NCBI RefSeq assembly: GCF_001427875.1
Contig: NZ_LMHK01000001.1
Span: forward strand, 870,871 to 934,870
Direction of reading: 5' to 3'
DNA: 64,000 nt
Source of the DNA: Devosia sp. Root685
GTDB taxonomy: Bacteria > Pseudomonadota > Alphaproteobacteria > Rhizobiales > Devosiaceae
Positions within the stretch are counted from its first letter, which is position 1, and every line of letters starts with the position of its first letter. Of the stretch, positions 1-12,841 are shown piece after piece. Under the pieces are notes generated by a model. The model ran no database searches. It was not told the origin of the DNA and worked only from the letters and a program-made list of their open reading frames with translations. A program made the translations under genes and the position numbers.

Positions 1-142
1 CATTCGCGTCGTCGATGATCTGGGCGTAGATATTCTTGTCCGAGCGGAAAACGCTGAGACGGGCGCGACCAAAGGCACGAGCCTTGAGCGCCTTGCGGAC
101 ACGAGCCTTGCGGCGGTCTGCACCTTTTGCACTGATAGCCAT
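1..142 (-). CDS. rplR: 50S ribosomal protein L18 (5' part, cut by window edge)
   Basis: First 47 codons of uL18, the 5S rRNA-binding protein of the large subunit central protuberance. The ATG at 142-140 opens a protein beginning [17 protein letters not shown], and the visible part ends in the typical L18 stretch [18 protein letters not shown]. The gene continues leftward beyond position 1. It starts 12 bp after the rplF stop, as expected in a spc operon (rplF-rplR). Identity is secure from sequence and context; only the C-terminal two thirds are missing. Confidence 0.95.
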   Translation of the reverse strand, partial: MAISAKGADRRKARVRKALKARAFGRARLSVFRSDKNIYAQIIDDAN

Positions 143-154
143 AGGTGGCGCTCC

Positions 155-688
155 TTACTTCTTCTTGCCTTCTTTGCGGAAGACCTGCTCGCCGGCGTAA
201 CGCACGCCCTTGCCCTTGTAGGGCTCGGGGGGACGCCAGCCGCGGATCTCCGCAGCGACTTGACCGACCTGCTGCTTATCAATGCCGGTGATGACGATTT
301 CAGTCGGAGCCGGCACGGCCAGGGTGATACCCTTGGGAGCCGCATAGATCACTTCGTGGCTGAAACCGAGCGAAAGCTTGACATCCTTGCCCTGCAGCGC
401 GGCGCGATAACCAACGCCCTGGATGGCCAGCTTCTTCTCGTAACCAGCGCTCACCCCGGTGACCATGTTCTGGATCAGCGCGCGGGTGGTGCCCCAGGCA
501 GCACGAGCTTCACGGGTGTCGTTAGCGGGGGTGATGACGATGCCATCCGAACCCTGCTCAATATTGACGATATCCATGAGCGTGAGGCTCAGTTCGCCCT
601 TCGGGCCCTTGGCGGAGACGTCGCGACCATTGATCGTGACCGTAACGCCATTAACCGGGGCCACCGGTTTCTTGCCAGTACGTGACAT
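155..688 (-). CDS. rplF: 50S ribosomal protein L6
   Basis: uL6, 177 aa, the normal length. It binds 23S rRNA near the sarcin-ricin loop and the factor-binding site. It begins [19 protein letters not shown] and ends in the conserved L6 C-terminal region [15 protein letters not shown], close to residues 150-165, followed by a lysine-rich tail. Two L6 repeats make up the fold. It lies between rpsH and rplR; the unusually long 183-bp gap to rpsH (689-871) sets it apart from the otherwise tightly packed spc cluster. Confidence 0.98.
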   Translation of the reverse strand: MSRTGKKPVAPVNGVTVTINGRDVSAKGPKGELSLTLMDIVNIEQGSDGIVITPANDTREARAAWGTTRALIQNMVTGVSAGYEKKLAIQGVGYRAALQGKDVKLSLGFSHEVIYAAPKGITLAVPAPTEIVITGIDKQQVGQVAAEIRGWRPPEPYKGKGVRYAGEQVFRKEGKKK

Positions 689-871
689 TCTATATCCTTG
701 AGTAATCGTCTTACCGCGCAGACAATGCGCGTGAAAGTGCCCGAAAACGGAGCCGACCAGCGTTTCCGAGAAACGTTGATCGCGCTCCTATCAGTTTTTG
801 CCGCACTTACAACAGGAAAGTGGAAACCACCCGCCCTCGAAGTGCTTCAATGAGCTTCGGGCCCACACGCA
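689..871 (-). other. 183-bp rpsH-rplF spacer with a short hairpin
   Basis: The only long gap inside the spc cluster. No reading frame with a ribosome site is seen. A perfect 6-bp inverted repeat with a 3-base loop (CGTTTC / GAAACG, 761-775) lies in its middle, with no T tract after it on the minus strand, so it is not an obvious terminator. It may be an RNA processing or regulatory element, or just spacer. Confidence 0.4.
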
Positions 872-1270
872 TTAGAATACGCGGCAGAGTACCTCGCCAC
901 CAACGTTAGCAGCTTTGGCTTCGTGGTCGGCCATCACACCCTTGGGGGTGGAGAGGATCGAAACACCGAGGCCGTTAGCCACCTGAGGAATATTCTTAAC
1001 CGACGCGTACACGCGGCGGCCAGGACGGGAAACGCGCTCGATGGTGCGGATCACGCCTTCATTGTCCGAATACTTGAGTTCGATTTCGTATTCGGCAGCG
1101 CCGTTCTCGAACTTGGTCTCCGAATAGCCGCGGATAAAACCCTCGGACTGGAGAACGTCCAGCACGCGACCACGAAGGGTCGATGCCGGCGTCGAAACGG
1201 AATTCTTGCGACGCTCCTGAGCGTTGCGGATGCGGGTCAGCATATCGCCGATGGGATCGGAAAAGCTCAT
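872..1270 (-). CDS. rpsH: 30S ribosomal protein S8
   Basis: uS8, 132 aa, full length. It binds 16S rRNA helix 21 in the platform and in enterobacteria is the translational repressor of the spc operon. It begins [18 protein letters not shown], the standard S8 start, and ends with the conserved block [17 protein letters not shown] followed by GGEVLCRVF. It follows rpsN by 12 bp. Whether S8 autoregulates here cannot be told from the sequence. Confidence 0.98.
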   Translation of the reverse strand: MSFSDPIGDMLTRIRNAQERRKNSVSTPASTLRGRVLDVLQSEGFIRGYSETKFENGAAEYEIELKYSDNEGVIRTIERVSRPGRRVYASVKNIPQVANGLGVSILSTPKGVMADHEAKAANVGGEVLCRVF

Positions 1271-1282
1271 TTATGTCTCTCC

Positions 1283-1588
1283 TTACCAGCTCGACTTAAC
1301 CAGACCCGGGATCTGACCCAGGTTGCCCAGCTGACGCAGGGCGATACGGCTCATCTTGAGCTTGCGATAGTAGCCGCGCGGGCGACCGGACACTTCGCAA
1401 CGGTTGCGAACGCGAACCTTTGCGGAGTTGCGCGGAAGTTCGGCCAGCTTGAGGGTGGCCTTGAAGCGCTCGTCGATGGACAGAGTCTGGTCCTTGACGG
1501 TCGCCTTGAGCTCGGCACGCTTGCCAGCATACTGCTTGGCGAGCGCAGCGCGCTTGTTGTTCTTCTCGATGGAGCTGGTCTTTGCCAT
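1283..1588 (-). CDS. rpsN: 30S ribosomal protein S14 (zinc-free long form)
   Basis: uS14, 101 aa, the long form without the CXXC zinc ribbon of the short paralogue. It acts in assembly of the 30S head. The C-terminal signature [19 protein letters not shown] and the end LVKSSW are typical. It starts 30 bp after rplE and is followed by rpsH after 12 bp, the standard spc order. Confidence 0.98.
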   Translation of the reverse strand: MAKTSSIEKNNKRAALAKQYAGKRAELKATVKDQTLSIDERFKATLKLAELPRNSAKVRVRNRCEVSGRPRGYYRKLKMSRIALRQLGNLGQIPGLVKSSW

Positions 1589-1618
1589 ATCCTGATCCTT
1601 TATCCCTTCCCTGCCCGC

Positions 1619-2176
1619 TTACTGGCGGAACGGGAAGTTGAAAGCGCGCAAAAGAGCACGAGCTTCATCATCCGTCTTGGCCGTCGTGGCAATCACGATA
1701 TCCATGCCCCAAACCTGATCGATCTGATCATAGTTGATTTCGGGGAAAACGATATGTTCCTTGAGGCCCATGGCATAGTTGCCACGACCATCGAAGGAGT
1801 TCGGATTGAGGCCACGGAAGTCGCGGACGCGCGGCAGTGCGATGGTCACCAGACGATCCAGGAACTCGTACATGCGCGTCTTGCGCAGCGTGACCTTCAC
1901 GCCGAGCGGCATTTCTTCACGGACCTTGAAGCCTGCGATCGACTTGCGGGCATGAGTGATAACCGGCTTCTGGCCAGCGATCTTCTCAAGCTCGGCAGCA
2001 GCCGACTTGACCTTCTTGGTGTCGTTGACGGCTTCGCCAACGCCCATGTTCAGAACGATCTTGTCGAGCTTGGGCAGCTCCATGACGTTCTTGTACTCGA
2101 ACTGCTTGGTGAGTTCGGCACGAATGGTTTCGTCATAGTAGGCGCGCAAGCGCGGAATGTAGACGGTCTCAGCCAT
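1619..2176 (-). CDS. rplE: 50S ribosomal protein L5
   Basis: uL5, 185 aa, full length. It binds 5S rRNA and contacts the P-site tRNA in the central protuberance. Family features are [18 protein letters not shown] near residues 35-55, [18 protein letters not shown] in the middle, and a C-terminal region [16 protein letters not shown]. The start overlaps the end of rplX by 8 nt, so the two are probably translationally coupled. Confidence 0.98.
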   Translation of the reverse strand: MAETVYIPRLRAYYDETIRAELTKQFEYKNVMELPKLDKIVLNMGVGEAVNDTKKVKSAAAELEKIAGQKPVITHARKSIAGFKVREEMPLGVKVTLRKTRMYEFLDRLVTIALPRVRDFRGLNPNSFDGRGNYAMGLKEHIVFPEINYDQIDQVWGMDIVIATTAKTDDEARALLRAFNFPFRQ

Positions 2177-2480
2177 CGATCTGGTCTCCGGTCGACTTGG
2201 CGACGCGGGTCTTCACGCCGTCCTTGATCTGGAAACCGACGCGAGTCGGCTTACCAGCCTTGTCAGCAACGGCCAGGTTCGACAGGTGGATCGGCGCTTC
2301 CTTGGTGAAGATGCCGGAATCCTGCGAGGCAGTCTGCTTCTGATGCTTGCGGACAAGGTTGATACCCTGAACAAGCGCCTTGGTTTCGGTGGGGATCACG
2401 GACAGGACCTGACCGGTCTTGCCCTTATCCTTGCCAGCCAGGACGACGACCTTGTCGCCCTTCTTGATCTTGGAGGCCAT
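2169..2480 (-). CDS. rplX: 50S ribosomal protein L24
   Basis: uL24, 103 aa, an assembly initiator that binds the 5' end of 23S rRNA. The N-terminal KOW motif [18 protein letters not shown] is clear (residues 6-23). Its ATG shares one base with the TAA of rplN (TAATG), and its 3' end overlaps rplE by 8 nt, so rplN-rplX-rplE form a coupled run. Confidence 0.98.
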   Translation of the reverse strand: MASKIKKGDKVVVLAGKDKGKTGQVLSVIPTETKALVQGINLVRKHQKQTASQDSGIFTKEAPIHLSNLAVADKAGKPTRVGFQIKDGVKTRVAKSTGDQIDG

Positions 2481-2848
2481 TACAGCACCTCTGGGGCGAG
2501 CGAGATGATCTTCATGTGGTTGCGAGCGCGGAGTTCGCGCGGAACCGGTCCGAAGATACGGGTGCCGATCGGCTCTTTCTGATTGTTAATCAGAACCGCG
2601 GCGTTCTTGTCAAAACGGATGACGGTGCCATCGGGACGGCGGATGTCGGTTGCGGTGCGAACGACCACAGCCTTCATTACCTGGCCCTTTTTAACACGGC
2701 CGCGCGGAATAGCGTCCTTGACCGAAACGACAATAATGTCGCCGACCGAGGCGTATTTGCGGTGCGAGCCGCCCAGCACCTTGATGCACATAACTCGCTT
2801 CGCGCCGGAATTGTCGGCGACGTCGAGATTGGACTGCATCTGGATCAT
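2480..2848 (-). CDS. rplN: 50S ribosomal protein L14
   Basis: uL14, 122 aa, the standard length. It binds 23S rRNA at the subunit interface and is the docking site of the silencing factor RsfS. It begins [20 protein letters not shown], the canonical start, and contains [20 protein letters not shown]. It is the first gene of the classical spc set and lies 66 bp after rpsQ; no separate promoter is evident in that short gap. Confidence 0.98.
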   Translation of the reverse strand: MIQMQSNLDVADNSGAKRVMCIKVLGGSHRKYASVGDIIVVSVKDAIPRGRVKKGQVMKAVVVRTATDIRRPDGTVIRFDKNAAVLINNQKEPIGTRIFGPVPRELRARNHMKIISLAPEVL

Positions 2849-2914
2849 AACTGGATGCCTTCTAGTTGAATCGGCAGCACCGTCACCCGGCGCGCCGACC
2901 TAATTGAAATTCTC

Positions 2915-3148
2915 TTACGCCGCAGGAACAAGCGCCCAGCGCTTGTTCTTACTGATTGGCGCGGTTTCTTCGATCCACACGATATCACCGATCTTGGCCA
3001 CATTGGCTTCATCGTGAGCGTGATACTTCTTGGAACGACGCACTGTCTTCTTCAGAAGGGGGTGCGTGAAACGGCGCTCAACACGGACCACGATGGTCTT
3101 GTCGTTAGCGTCGGAGACAACAGTCCCCTGCAAAACGCGCTTTGGCAT
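2915..3148 (-). CDS. rpsQ: 30S ribosomal protein S17
   Basis: uS17, 77 aa, an early 16S rRNA-binding OB-fold protein. It begins [18 protein letters not shown] and contains the family core [20 protein letters not shown]. It is the last gene of the S10 set, 12 bp after rpmC. Confidence 0.98.
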   Translation of the reverse strand: MPKRVLQGTVVSDANDKTIVVRVERRFTHPLLKKTVRRSKKYHAHDEANVAKIGDIVWIEETAPISKNKRWALVPAA

Positions 3149-3160
3149 GGGTTTTATTCC

Positions 3161-3355
3161 TTACTTAGCTGCGTTCTGTTGGCCGAGGATCGTCTTGATC
3201 CGCGCGATATCGCGGCGGACTTCCTTGACCCGGGCCGGCTTTTCCAACTGCTGGGTAGCGCGCTGGAAACGCAGGTTAAACTGTTCTTTCTTAAGGTCGA
3301 CGAGCTGATCTTTCAGTTCGTCTGCGGTTTTGCTCCGCACATCACTGGCTTTCAT
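3161..3355 (-). CDS. rpmC: 50S ribosomal protein L29
   Basis: uL29, 64 aa from the ATG at 3355-3353 ([18 protein letters not shown]). This start is preferred because AAGGA lies 7 nt upstream and the protein then has the normal family length. An in-frame ATG at 3376 would add seven residues and overlap the end of rplP. The protein is two antiparallel helices near the nascent-chain tunnel exit and part of the trigger factor and SRP docking site. It is 10 bp after rplP and 12 bp before rpsQ. Confidence 0.96.
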   Translation of the reverse strand: MKASDVRSKTADELKDQLVDLKKEQFNLRFQRATQQLEKPARVKEVRRDIARIKTILGQQNAAK

Positions 3356-3365
3356 GCTCGTGTCC

Positions 3366-3779
3366 TTAGTCGACAATGCGCGTAACGATGCGCGTGGTGA
3401 TCGGCAACTTCATTGCTCCGAGGCGAAGCGCCTCCTTTGCAACGTCTTCGGGTACGCCGTCAATCTCAAAAACGATGCGACCCGGCTTTACGCGTGCCGC
3501 CCAGTACTCCACCGAACCCTTACCCTTACCCATTCGGACTTCGGTAGGCTTCTTGGAAACCGGCAGATCCGGGAAAATCCGGATCCAGACACGACCCTGA
3601 CGCTTCATCTCACGAGTGATAGCGCGACGGGCCGCTTCGATCTGGCGGGCGGTTACGCGTTCCGGCTCAGTGGCCTTGAGTGCGTAAGAGCCGAATGCCA
3701 GATCAGTACCACCCTTGGCCAGGCCATGGATGCGGCCCTTGTGGGCCTTACGGAACTTAGTACGTTTCGGTTGCAGCAT
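3366..3779 (-). CDS. rplP: 50S ribosomal protein L16
   Basis: uL16, 137 aa, full length. It organises the A-site side of the peptidyl transferase centre. It begins [16 protein letters not shown] and carries the conserved [19 protein letters not shown] block around residues 80-100. It lies 15 bp after rpsC. Confidence 0.98.
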   Translation of the reverse strand: MLQPKRTKFRKAHKGRIHGLAKGGTDLAFGSYALKATEPERVTARQIEAARRAITREMKRQGRVWIRIFPDLPVSKKPTEVRMGKGKGSVEYWAARVKPGRIVFEIDGVPEDVAKEALRLGAMKLPITTRIVTRIVD

Positions 3780-3794
3780 AATCGTTCAACCTTC

Positions 3795-4535
3795 TTATGC
3801 GCGTTCGCGATCGCGGTCGCCGCGTTCACGACGCGGTTCGCGCTCGGAACGCTGGCCACCATCACCGCTACCTTCAGTAGCGCGACGCTCATGGGCGGAC
3901 GGATCATGCTCAAGGACTTCGCCCTTGAAGACCCAGACCTTGATGCCGATGATGCCATACGTGGTTTCAGCTTCAGCCGTGCCGTAGTCGATATCGGCGC
4001 GGAGCGTGTGCAGCGGCACACGGCCTTCGCGGTACCATTCGGTACGGGCGATATCGGCACCGCCAAGACGGCCACCAACGTTGACGCGGATGCCACCGGC
4101 GCCCATGCGGATTGCAGTCTGCACTGCACGCTTCATGGCACGACGGAAAGCAACGCGGCGTTCCAGCTGCTGGGCAATGCCCTGCGCAACCAGCGTCGCA
4201 TCGGTCTCAGGCTTGCGCACTTCAACGATGTTGATGTGCACTTCGCTGTCGGTGAACTTCTTCACCTTGGCGCGGATCTTGTCGATGTCAGCGCCCTTCT
4301 TGCCGATCACGATGCCCGGACGGGCAGTGTGGATCGACACGCGGCACTTGCGGTGCGGACGCTCGATGACGATCTTGGAGACGGCAGCCGCCTTCAGATC
4401 CTTCATCAGCGTGGTGCGGATCTTCAGATCTTCCTGGAGAAGCGTGCCGTATTCACCCTTGTTGGCGAACCAGCGGCTATCCCAGGTGCGGTTGATGCCC
4501 AGACGGAAACCAATGGGATTGATCTTCTGGCCCAT
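3795..4535 (-). CDS. rpsC: 30S ribosomal protein S3
   Basis: uS3, 246 aa. It forms part of the mRNA entry tunnel with S4 and S5. It begins [20 protein letters not shown]; the KH domain with [14 protein letters not shown] lies near residues 75-90 and the C-terminal S3 domain follows with [20 protein letters not shown]. The last 35 or so residues are a highly charged low-complexity tail rich in Arg, Glu, Gly and Asp, longer than the E. coli tail. The start codon shares one base with the rplV stop (TAATG). Confidence 0.98.
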   Translation of the reverse strand: MGQKINPIGFRLGINRTWDSRWFANKGEYGTLLQEDLKIRTTLMKDLKAAAVSKIVIERPHRKCRVSIHTARPGIVIGKKGADIDKIRAKVKKFTDSEVHINIVEVRKPETDATLVAQGIAQQLERRVAFRRAMKRAVQTAIRMGAGGIRVNVGGRLGGADIARTEWYREGRVPLHTLRADIDYGTAEAETTYGIIGIKVWVFKGEVLEHDPSAHERRATEGSGDGGQRSEREPRRERGDRDRERA

Positions 4536-4915
4536 TATGCGGCCTCCTCAACTTGCCGGACGATGATCGTCAGATGCGAGAAAGGCTTCTGGATCTGCGA
4601 CGACTTGCCGCGGCCACGAGCCATGAAACGCTTCATAACGAGCGAGTTGCCCACAAAAGCTTCGGCAACGACGAGAGCGTCGGTATCGAGGCCATGGTTG
4701 TTCTCGGCATTGGCGATGGCGCTCTCGAGCACCTTCTTCACCTGGCCGGAGATGCGCTTGTGGCTGAATTCGAGATCGGCCAGAGCCTTCTCAACCTTCT
4801 TGCCACGGATCAACTGCGCGACGAGGTTCAGCTTCTGAGGGCTGATGCGCAGCATGCGCAGGACAGCCTTAGCCTCGTTGTCTTTGAGAGCGCGCTCAGT
4901 CTTTGGCTTGCTCAT
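4535..4915 (-). CDS. rplV: 50S ribosomal protein L22
   Basis: uL22, 126 aa from the ATG at 4915-4913 ([18 protein letters not shown]). That start has AGAGGAAG four bases upstream and gives the usual alphaproteobacterial L22; the frame stays open further upstream but into rpsS. L22 lines the exit tunnel with L4 and is a macrolide-related target. The conserved C-terminal hairpin region includes [19 protein letters not shown]. It overlaps rpsC by one base. Confidence 0.96.
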   Translation of the reverse strand: MSKPKTERALKDNEAKAVLRMLRISPQKLNLVAQLIRGKKVEKALADLEFSHKRISGQVKKVLESAIANAENNHGLDTDALVVAEAFVGNSLVMKRFMARGRGKSSQIQKPFSHLTIIVRQVEEAA

Positions 4916-4916
4916 C

Positions 4917-5195
4917 TTACTTCCTCTTGGCCTTCTTGTCGGCCGCGTGACCGTAATAGGTACGGGTCGGGGCGAACTCGCCAAACTTGTGGCCGATCAT
5001 GTCCTCGGTGACGCTCACCGGGATATGCTTCTGGCCGTTGTGCACGCCGAACGTGATGCCGACAAACTGCGGCAGGATGGTCGAGCGACGCGACCAGATC
5101 TTGATCACATCGTTGCGGCCCGAGCTCAGAGCCTTCTCGGCCTTCTTGAGCATGTAGCCGTCGACGAACGGCCCCTTCCAAACTGAACGGGTCAT
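4917..5195 (-). CDS. rpsS: 30S ribosomal protein S19
   Basis: uS19, 92 aa, standard length. It forms a complex with S13 in the 30S head. It begins [20 protein letters not shown] and contains [20 protein letters not shown], both typical. It sits 3 bp after rplB and ends one base before the rplV start codon. Confidence 0.98.
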   Translation of the reverse strand: MTRSVWKGPFVDGYMLKKAEKALSSGRNDVIKIWSRRSTILPQFVGITFGVHNGQKHIPVSVTEDMIGHKFGEFAPTRTYYGHAADKKAKRK

Positions 5196-5198
5196 GAC

Positions 5199-6038
5199 TT
5201 ACCTGCCCTTCTTCACGTGACGGCTGCGAACGATGAACTGGTCCGTTGCCTTGTTGGAACGTGTGCGCTTGCCCTTGGTCGGCTTGCCCCACGGAGAAAC
5301 CGGGTGACGGCCACCAGAGGTACGGCCTTCACCACCACCATGCGGGTGGTCGACCGGGTTCATGGTCACGCCGCGGTTGACCGGCTTGCGGCCGAGCCAA
5401 CGGTTGCGACCGGCCTTGCCGAGCGAGGTGTTGGCGTGGTCCTGGTTGGACACGGCACCAACGGTGGCGAGGCACGAACCATGGACGCGGCGCTGTTCGC
5501 CCGAATTGAGGCGAAGGATCGCCCAACCCTGGTCACGACCGACGTACTGGGCATAGGCACCGGCAGAACGGGCGACCTGGCCACCCTTGCGGGGCTTAAG
5601 TTCGACGTTGTGCACGATGGTGCCGACCGGCATACGCTCGAGCGGCATGGCATTGCCCGGCTTCACGTCGACAGTGTTCATCGAGGAGATGACCTTGTCG
5701 CCGGCACCCAGACGCTGCGGAGCAACGATATAGGCCTGCTCGCCGTCTTCGTAGTTCACCAGAGCGATCCAGGCGGTGCGGTTCGGATCGTATTCGAGAC
5801 GTTCAATCGTCCCGACTGCGTCGAACTTTACGCGCTTGAAGTCGATCATGCGGTAAGAGCGCTTGTGACCACCACCACGATGGTAGGCAGTGATACGGCC
5901 GGTATTGTTACGGCCGCCGCTCTTGGAGAGGCCTTCGGTCAACGACTTGACCGGCTTGCCCTTCCAGAGTTCCGAACGATCGGTCGTAATAAGGGTACGA
6001 CGGCCTTCGGAGGTGGGATTATAAGTCTTTAGAGCCAT
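5199..6038 (-). CDS. rplB: 50S ribosomal protein L2
   Basis: uL2, 279 aa, full length. It is needed for subunit association and peptidyl transferase assembly. The C-terminal glycine-rich region with [20 protein letters not shown] carries the conserved histidine near the catalytic centre, at about residues 225-245. It starts [19 protein letters not shown], 18 bp after rplW. Confidence 0.98.
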   Translation of the reverse strand: MALKTYNPTSEGRRTLITTDRSELWKGKPVKSLTEGLSKSGGRNNTGRITAYHRGGGHKRSYRMIDFKRVKFDAVGTIERLEYDPNRTAWIALVNYEDGEQAYIVAPQRLGAGDKVISSMNTVDVKPGNAMPLERMPVGTIVHNVELKPRKGGQVARSAGAYAQYVGRDQGWAILRLNSGEQRRVHGSCLATVGAVSNQDHANTSLGKAGRNRWLGRKPVNRGVTMNPVDHPHGGGEGRTSGGRHPVSPWGKPTKGKRTRSNKATDQFIVRSRHVKKGR

Positions 6039-6056
6039 TTTGCTGTCTCTTGTCCC

Positions 6057-6350
6057 TTAGAGGCCGGTCGAAATATCGATCGACTGGCCGTCGACGAGGG
6101 TCACGATGGCCTTCTTAACGTCATTGCGGACGCCAACCTTGCCACGGAAGCGCTTCACCTTGCCCTTGCGGACGAGGGTGTTCACTGCCTTGACCTTGAC
6201 CGAGAAGAGCTGCTCGACGGCAGCCTTGATCTCGGTCTTGCTGGCATCAATCGCCACGTCGAAAACGACCTGGTTGAATTCCGAAGCCATGGTCGACTTT
6301 TCAGTCACGACCGGGTTACGGACGATATCGTAAGCGGCAAGCTTGTTCAT
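6057..6350 (-). CDS. rplW: 50S ribosomal protein L23
   Basis: uL23, 97 aa. It is the main docking site for trigger factor and SRP at the tunnel exit. Family signs are the start [16 protein letters not shown] and the RNA-binding region [16 protein letters not shown]. The start overlaps the end of rplD by 4 nt (ATGA-type), implying coupled translation. Confidence 0.98.
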   Translation of the reverse strand: MNKLAAYDIVRNPVVTEKSTMASEFNQVVFDVAIDASKTEIKAAVEQLFSVKVKAVNTLVRKGKVKRFRGKVGVRNDVKKAIVTLVDGQSIDISTGL

Positions 6351-6964
6351 GCGAACCTCGCTTCGAGCGCTTCGAGCGCTGCCTTGGTCAGGACGAGCTT
6401 GTCGCGCTTCAGGATCGAAACAACGTTGATCCCCTGGATCGGCAGCACGTCGATGTTCGGGATGTTACGGGCGGCCAGAGCAAAGTTCTGGTCGACAGTT
6501 GCACCATCGATGATCAGCACGTTGGCCCAGTCGAGCTTGCCGAAGGTGGTGCGCAGCGCTGCCGTCTTGGCTTCAGCCTGAGCAACGCTGTCGATAACGA
6601 TCAGCGAGCCAGCCTTGGCCTTGGACGAGAGAGCATGCTTGAGCGCAAGAACGCGGACCTTCTTGGGAAGATCGATCGCGTGGCTACGCGGGGTCGGACC
6701 GAATGCACGGCCACCACCACGGAACTGGGGAGCCTTGCGATCGCCGTGACGAGCGCCGCCGCCCTTCTGCTTCTTGAACTTCTTGCCGGTGCGCACGCCT
6801 TCAGACCGGTTCTTCACGTCATGCGTGCCGGACATAGCCTTGAGCTGCTGGTAGCGAACCATGCGGTGCAGGATGTCAGCGCGAACCTCGAGACCAAAGA
6901 CATCGTCCTTGAGCTCGATCGTGCCGGCGGCCTTACCGTCGAGAGTGGTTACCTTGAGTTCCAT
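6347..6964 (-). CDS. rplD: 50S ribosomal protein L4
   Basis: uL4, 205 aa. It binds 23S rRNA and constricts the exit tunnel; in E. coli it also represses the S10 operon. The extended tunnel loop is visible as [20 protein letters not shown], near residues 63-82. The start codon directly follows the rplC stop without a gap, and the 3' end overlaps rplW by 4 nt. Whether L4 autoregulation works here is unknown, because the rpsJ leader differs from that of E. coli. Confidence 0.98.
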   Translation of the reverse strand: MELKVTTLDGKAAGTIELKDDVFGLEVRADILHRMVRYQQLKAMSGTHDVKNRSEGVRTGKKFKKQKGGGARHGDRKAPQFRGGGRAFGPTPRSHAIDLPKKVRVLALKHALSSKAKAGSLIVIDSVAQAEAKTAALRTTFGKLDWANVLIIDGATVDQNFALAARNIPNIDVLPIQGINVVSILKRDKLVLTKAALEALEARFA

Positions 6965-7660
6965 TTACTTGCCTTCTCCCGCAGCTGCGGCCTCGAACGA
7001 GCCCGGCAGGGCAACATTCGCGGGAGCCGGCTTCTTGACGGCGTCCTTGACCATGATCCAGGCACCCTTGGAGCCCGGAACCGAACCCTGGATCAGCAGC
7101 AGACCGCGCTCCACGTCGGTCTTGACGACCTTGACGTTCTGCGTGGTGATGCGACGATCGCCCATGTGGCCCGGCATCTTCTTGTTCTTGAAGGTCTTGC
7201 CCGGGTCCTGACGGCCACCGGTCGAACCGATCGAACGGTGCGAAACCGACACACCGTGGGAAGCGCGCAGACCACCGAAGTTCCAGCGCTTCATACCACC
7301 GGCAAAACCCTTACCGATCGACGTACCAGTGACGTCGACAAGCTGGCCCTCGGCGAAGTGGTCCGCCTTGAGGGTGGCGCCAACCTCGATGAGGTTGTCA
7401 GCATCAACGCGGAATTCCGCGACGTGACGCTTCGGCTCGACCTTGGCGACGGCATAGTGGCCGCGCTCAGCTTTCGAGACATTCTTGGCCTTGGCCTGGC
7501 CTGCGCCGAGCTGCAGAGCAACGTAGCCGTCCTTTTCGACGGTCCGCTGAGCTACCACCTGGCAGTTCTGCAGGGCCAGCACCGTGACCGGAACGTGCGA
7601 GCCGTCCTCGGCGAAGATGCGGGTCATCCCCAGCTTCTGTGCGATCAATCCAGAACGCAT
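6965..7660 (-). CDS. rplC: 50S ribosomal protein L3
   Basis: uL3, 231 aa. It binds early in 50S assembly and reaches the peptidyl transferase centre. It begins [20 protein letters not shown] and carries [20 protein letters not shown] and [16 protein letters not shown] in the central loop. The C-terminus has an Ala/Pro-rich extension of about 20 residues, common in alphaproteobacteria. It is 86 bp downstream of rpsJ. Confidence 0.98.
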   Translation of the reverse strand: MRSGLIAQKLGMTRIFAEDGSHVPVTVLALQNCQVVAQRTVEKDGYVALQLGAGQAKAKNVSKAERGHYAVAKVEPKRHVAEFRVDADNLIEVGATLKADHFAEGQLVDVTGTSIGKGFAGGMKRWNFGGLRASHGVSVSHRSIGSTGGRQDPGKTFKNKKMPGHMGDRRITTQNVKVVKTDVERGLLLIQGSVPGSKGAWIMVKDAVKKPAPANVALPGSFEAAAAGEGK

Positions 7661-7746
7661 CGGTTATACCTTCTTGTTGGCGCTCTGCCGGGTCATGACT
7701 TCAGAGGACCCATTTGGCGGCAGGCGCGGAATTTTTGTTCTTATTC

Positions 7747-8055
7747 TTAGAGCTTGATTTCGACGTCGACGCCGGCGGCGAGATCGAGCTTCATCAGTGC
7801 ATCGACCGTCTGAGGGGTCGGGTCCACAATGTCAAGCAGACGCTTGTGGGTCCGGATCTCAAACTGCTCGCGCGACTTCTTGTCGATGTGCGGCGAGCGG
7901 TTGACGGTGAACTTGTCGATGCGGGTCGGCAGCGGAATAGGACCGCGAACCTGGGCACCCGTACGCTTTGCGGTGTTGACGATCTCACGGGTCGACGTAT
8001 CGAGCACGCGATGGTCAAACGCCTTGAGGCGGATGCGGATATTCTGACCGTTCAT
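7747..8055 (-). CDS. rpsJ: 30S ribosomal protein S10 (NusE)
   Basis: uS10, 102 aa. It belongs to the 30S head and also acts as NusE in antitermination complexes with NusB and NusG. It begins [19 protein letters not shown] and contains [21 protein letters not shown]. It is the first gene of the S10 cluster and starts only 17 bp after the end of the terminator that follows tuf, so it depends on readthrough or on a promoter inside tuf. Confidence 0.98.
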   Translation of the reverse strand: MNGQNIRIRLKAFDHRVLDTSTREIVNTAKRTGAQVRGPIPLPTRIDKFTVNRSPHIDKKSREQFEIRTHKRLLDIVDPTPQTVDALMKLDLAAGVDVEIKL

Positions 8056-8072
8056 CTTCTCAAATCCTGACG

Positions 8073-8108
8073 GAAAAAGATCGCGGCGCGCTTAATCGCG
8101 CGCCGCGA
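8073..8108 (-). terminator. Intrinsic terminator between tuf and rpsJ
   Basis: A perfect 10-bp GC-rich stem (8081-8090 with 8099-8108) closes an 8-base loop. On the minus strand it is followed at once by TCTTTTT (8080-8074). This is a textbook Rho-independent terminator placed 14 nt after the tuf stop and just ahead of the rpsJ ribosome site. It would let EF-Tu be made in excess over the S10 cluster, with rpsJ reached by partial readthrough. Confidence 0.85.
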
Positions 8109-8122
8109 ATGTCTCAAAAGGC

Positions 8123-9313
<1,191 letters not shown>

Positions 9314-9332
9314 AGCTTTTCTCCAAATTTGT

Positions 9333-9380
9333 CAGCGCAAAGGCCGACATACAGTTGAGTTTCTTGACTAGCTTGCGCTG
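9333..9380 (-). repeat. Inverted repeat in the fusA-tuf spacer
   Basis: CAGCGCAA (9333-9340) is matched by TTGCGCTG (9373-9380) with a 32-base loop. In the fusA-tuf transcript this would fold into an 8-bp stem just upstream of the tuf ribosome site. There is no T tract, so it is more likely a processing or stability element than a terminator. Confidence 0.4.
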
Positions 9381-9383
9381 GTT

Positions 9384-11474
<2,091 letters not shown>

Positions 11475-11486
11475 AGGGCGCTCCTA

Positions 11487-11969
<483 letters not shown>

Positions 11970-12341
11970 TTACTTCGGACGCTTCGCGCCGTACTTCGAA
12001 CGGCGTTGCTTGCGGTCCTTGACGCTCTGTGTATCGAGAACACCGCGCAGCACGTGGTAACGAACGCCCGGCAAATCGCGAACGCGACCGCCGCGGATGA
12101 GCACGACAGAGTGCTCCTGCAGATTGTGACCTTCGCCCGGGATGTACGAAATCACTTCGCGCTGGTTGGTCAGGCGAACCTTGGCCACCTTGCGCAGAGC
12201 CGAGTTCGGCTTCTTCGGGGTCGTGGTGTACACACGGGAGCAAACGCCACGCTTCTGCGGGTTGGCTTCCATGGCGGGAACTTTGTTCCGCTTTGGCTTG
12301 CTGGCGCGTGGTTTGCGGATCAGCTGATTAATGGTGGGCAT
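11970..12341 (-). CDS. rpsL: 30S ribosomal protein S12 with Arg at residue 88
   Basis: uS12, 123 aa from the ATG at 12341-12339 ([15 protein letters not shown]), with GGAAAG six bases upstream. An in-frame ATG at 12362 would add seven atypical residues. S12 lies in the decoding centre. Lys43 in [12 protein letters not shown] is intact, but the usual GGRVKDLPG segment reads GGRVRDLPG: codon 88 (12080-12078) is CGC, Arg. In E. coli and mycobacteria changes at this lysine, including to Arg, give streptomycin resistance. It heads the str cluster behind a 250-nt leader. Confidence 0.97.
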   Translation of the reverse strand: MPTINQLIRKPRASKPKRNKVPAMEANPQKRGVCSRVYTTTPKKPNSALRKVAKVRLTNQREVISYIPGEGHNLQEHSVVLIRGGRVRDLPGVRYHVLRGVLDTQSVKDRKQRRSKYGAKRPK

Positions 12342-12593
12342 TGCGCTCTTTCCATCGTCCAAAAATATTCAGTACGGTCTACACACAGCAAACCAAAGTG
12401 GCGCTCATCCGAACCCTTCCGGGAGTCGGCGGCGCCCCAATTTGCAGCGGACCAACCCTGAAAACAGGGGCAGTCATGCGCACAAGGATTTGCTTCGTCT
12501 AGTTACCCGACAGTGTGTTTGATCGTCCTGGATTCCCGCGCGAGGTGGCAGGGACCCGGTGTGACAATCACGACCGACCGCTAAGGTAGGCGC

Positions 12594-12622
12594 TGTTTAG
12601 AACCGTTGACTCGCTCCGTCAA
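12594..12622 (-). promoter_or_regulatory. Candidate sigma70 promoter of the str operon
   Basis: On the minus strand TTGACG (12622-12617) and TAAACA (12599-12594) are separated by exactly 17 bp. Transcription would start near 12587 and give a leader of about 245 nt before rpsL, long enough for leader regulation. The rest of the gap 12342-12841 between the divergent rpsL and the flavoprotein gene shows no other recognisable feature. Confidence 0.5.
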
Positions 12623-12841
12623 GGATTCTTTCGCGAAAATATCCGCGGGAGAGCTATGCATTCCGGGAGGTTTGATCGGTTTGACGGCCCATTGGCGCAA
12701 TGGACGGATTCGCCCGAAGGCGTTCGGCAAGGGTTAACAGAGTCTCATTTTGAGTCACACATGGGAGCCCTGCCCGCTTCACCGACTTGCCTCTCTCTAT
12801 TGCTGCACCTAACTCTGGGCAGCCTGCCGGAGTTCTCCCAC

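Noticed and set aside
12656..12841. N-terminal extension of the flavoprotein to an ATG at 12656
   Set aside because: The added 62 residues do not resemble the family, and a GTG with a ribosome site lies directly before the Rossmann motif.
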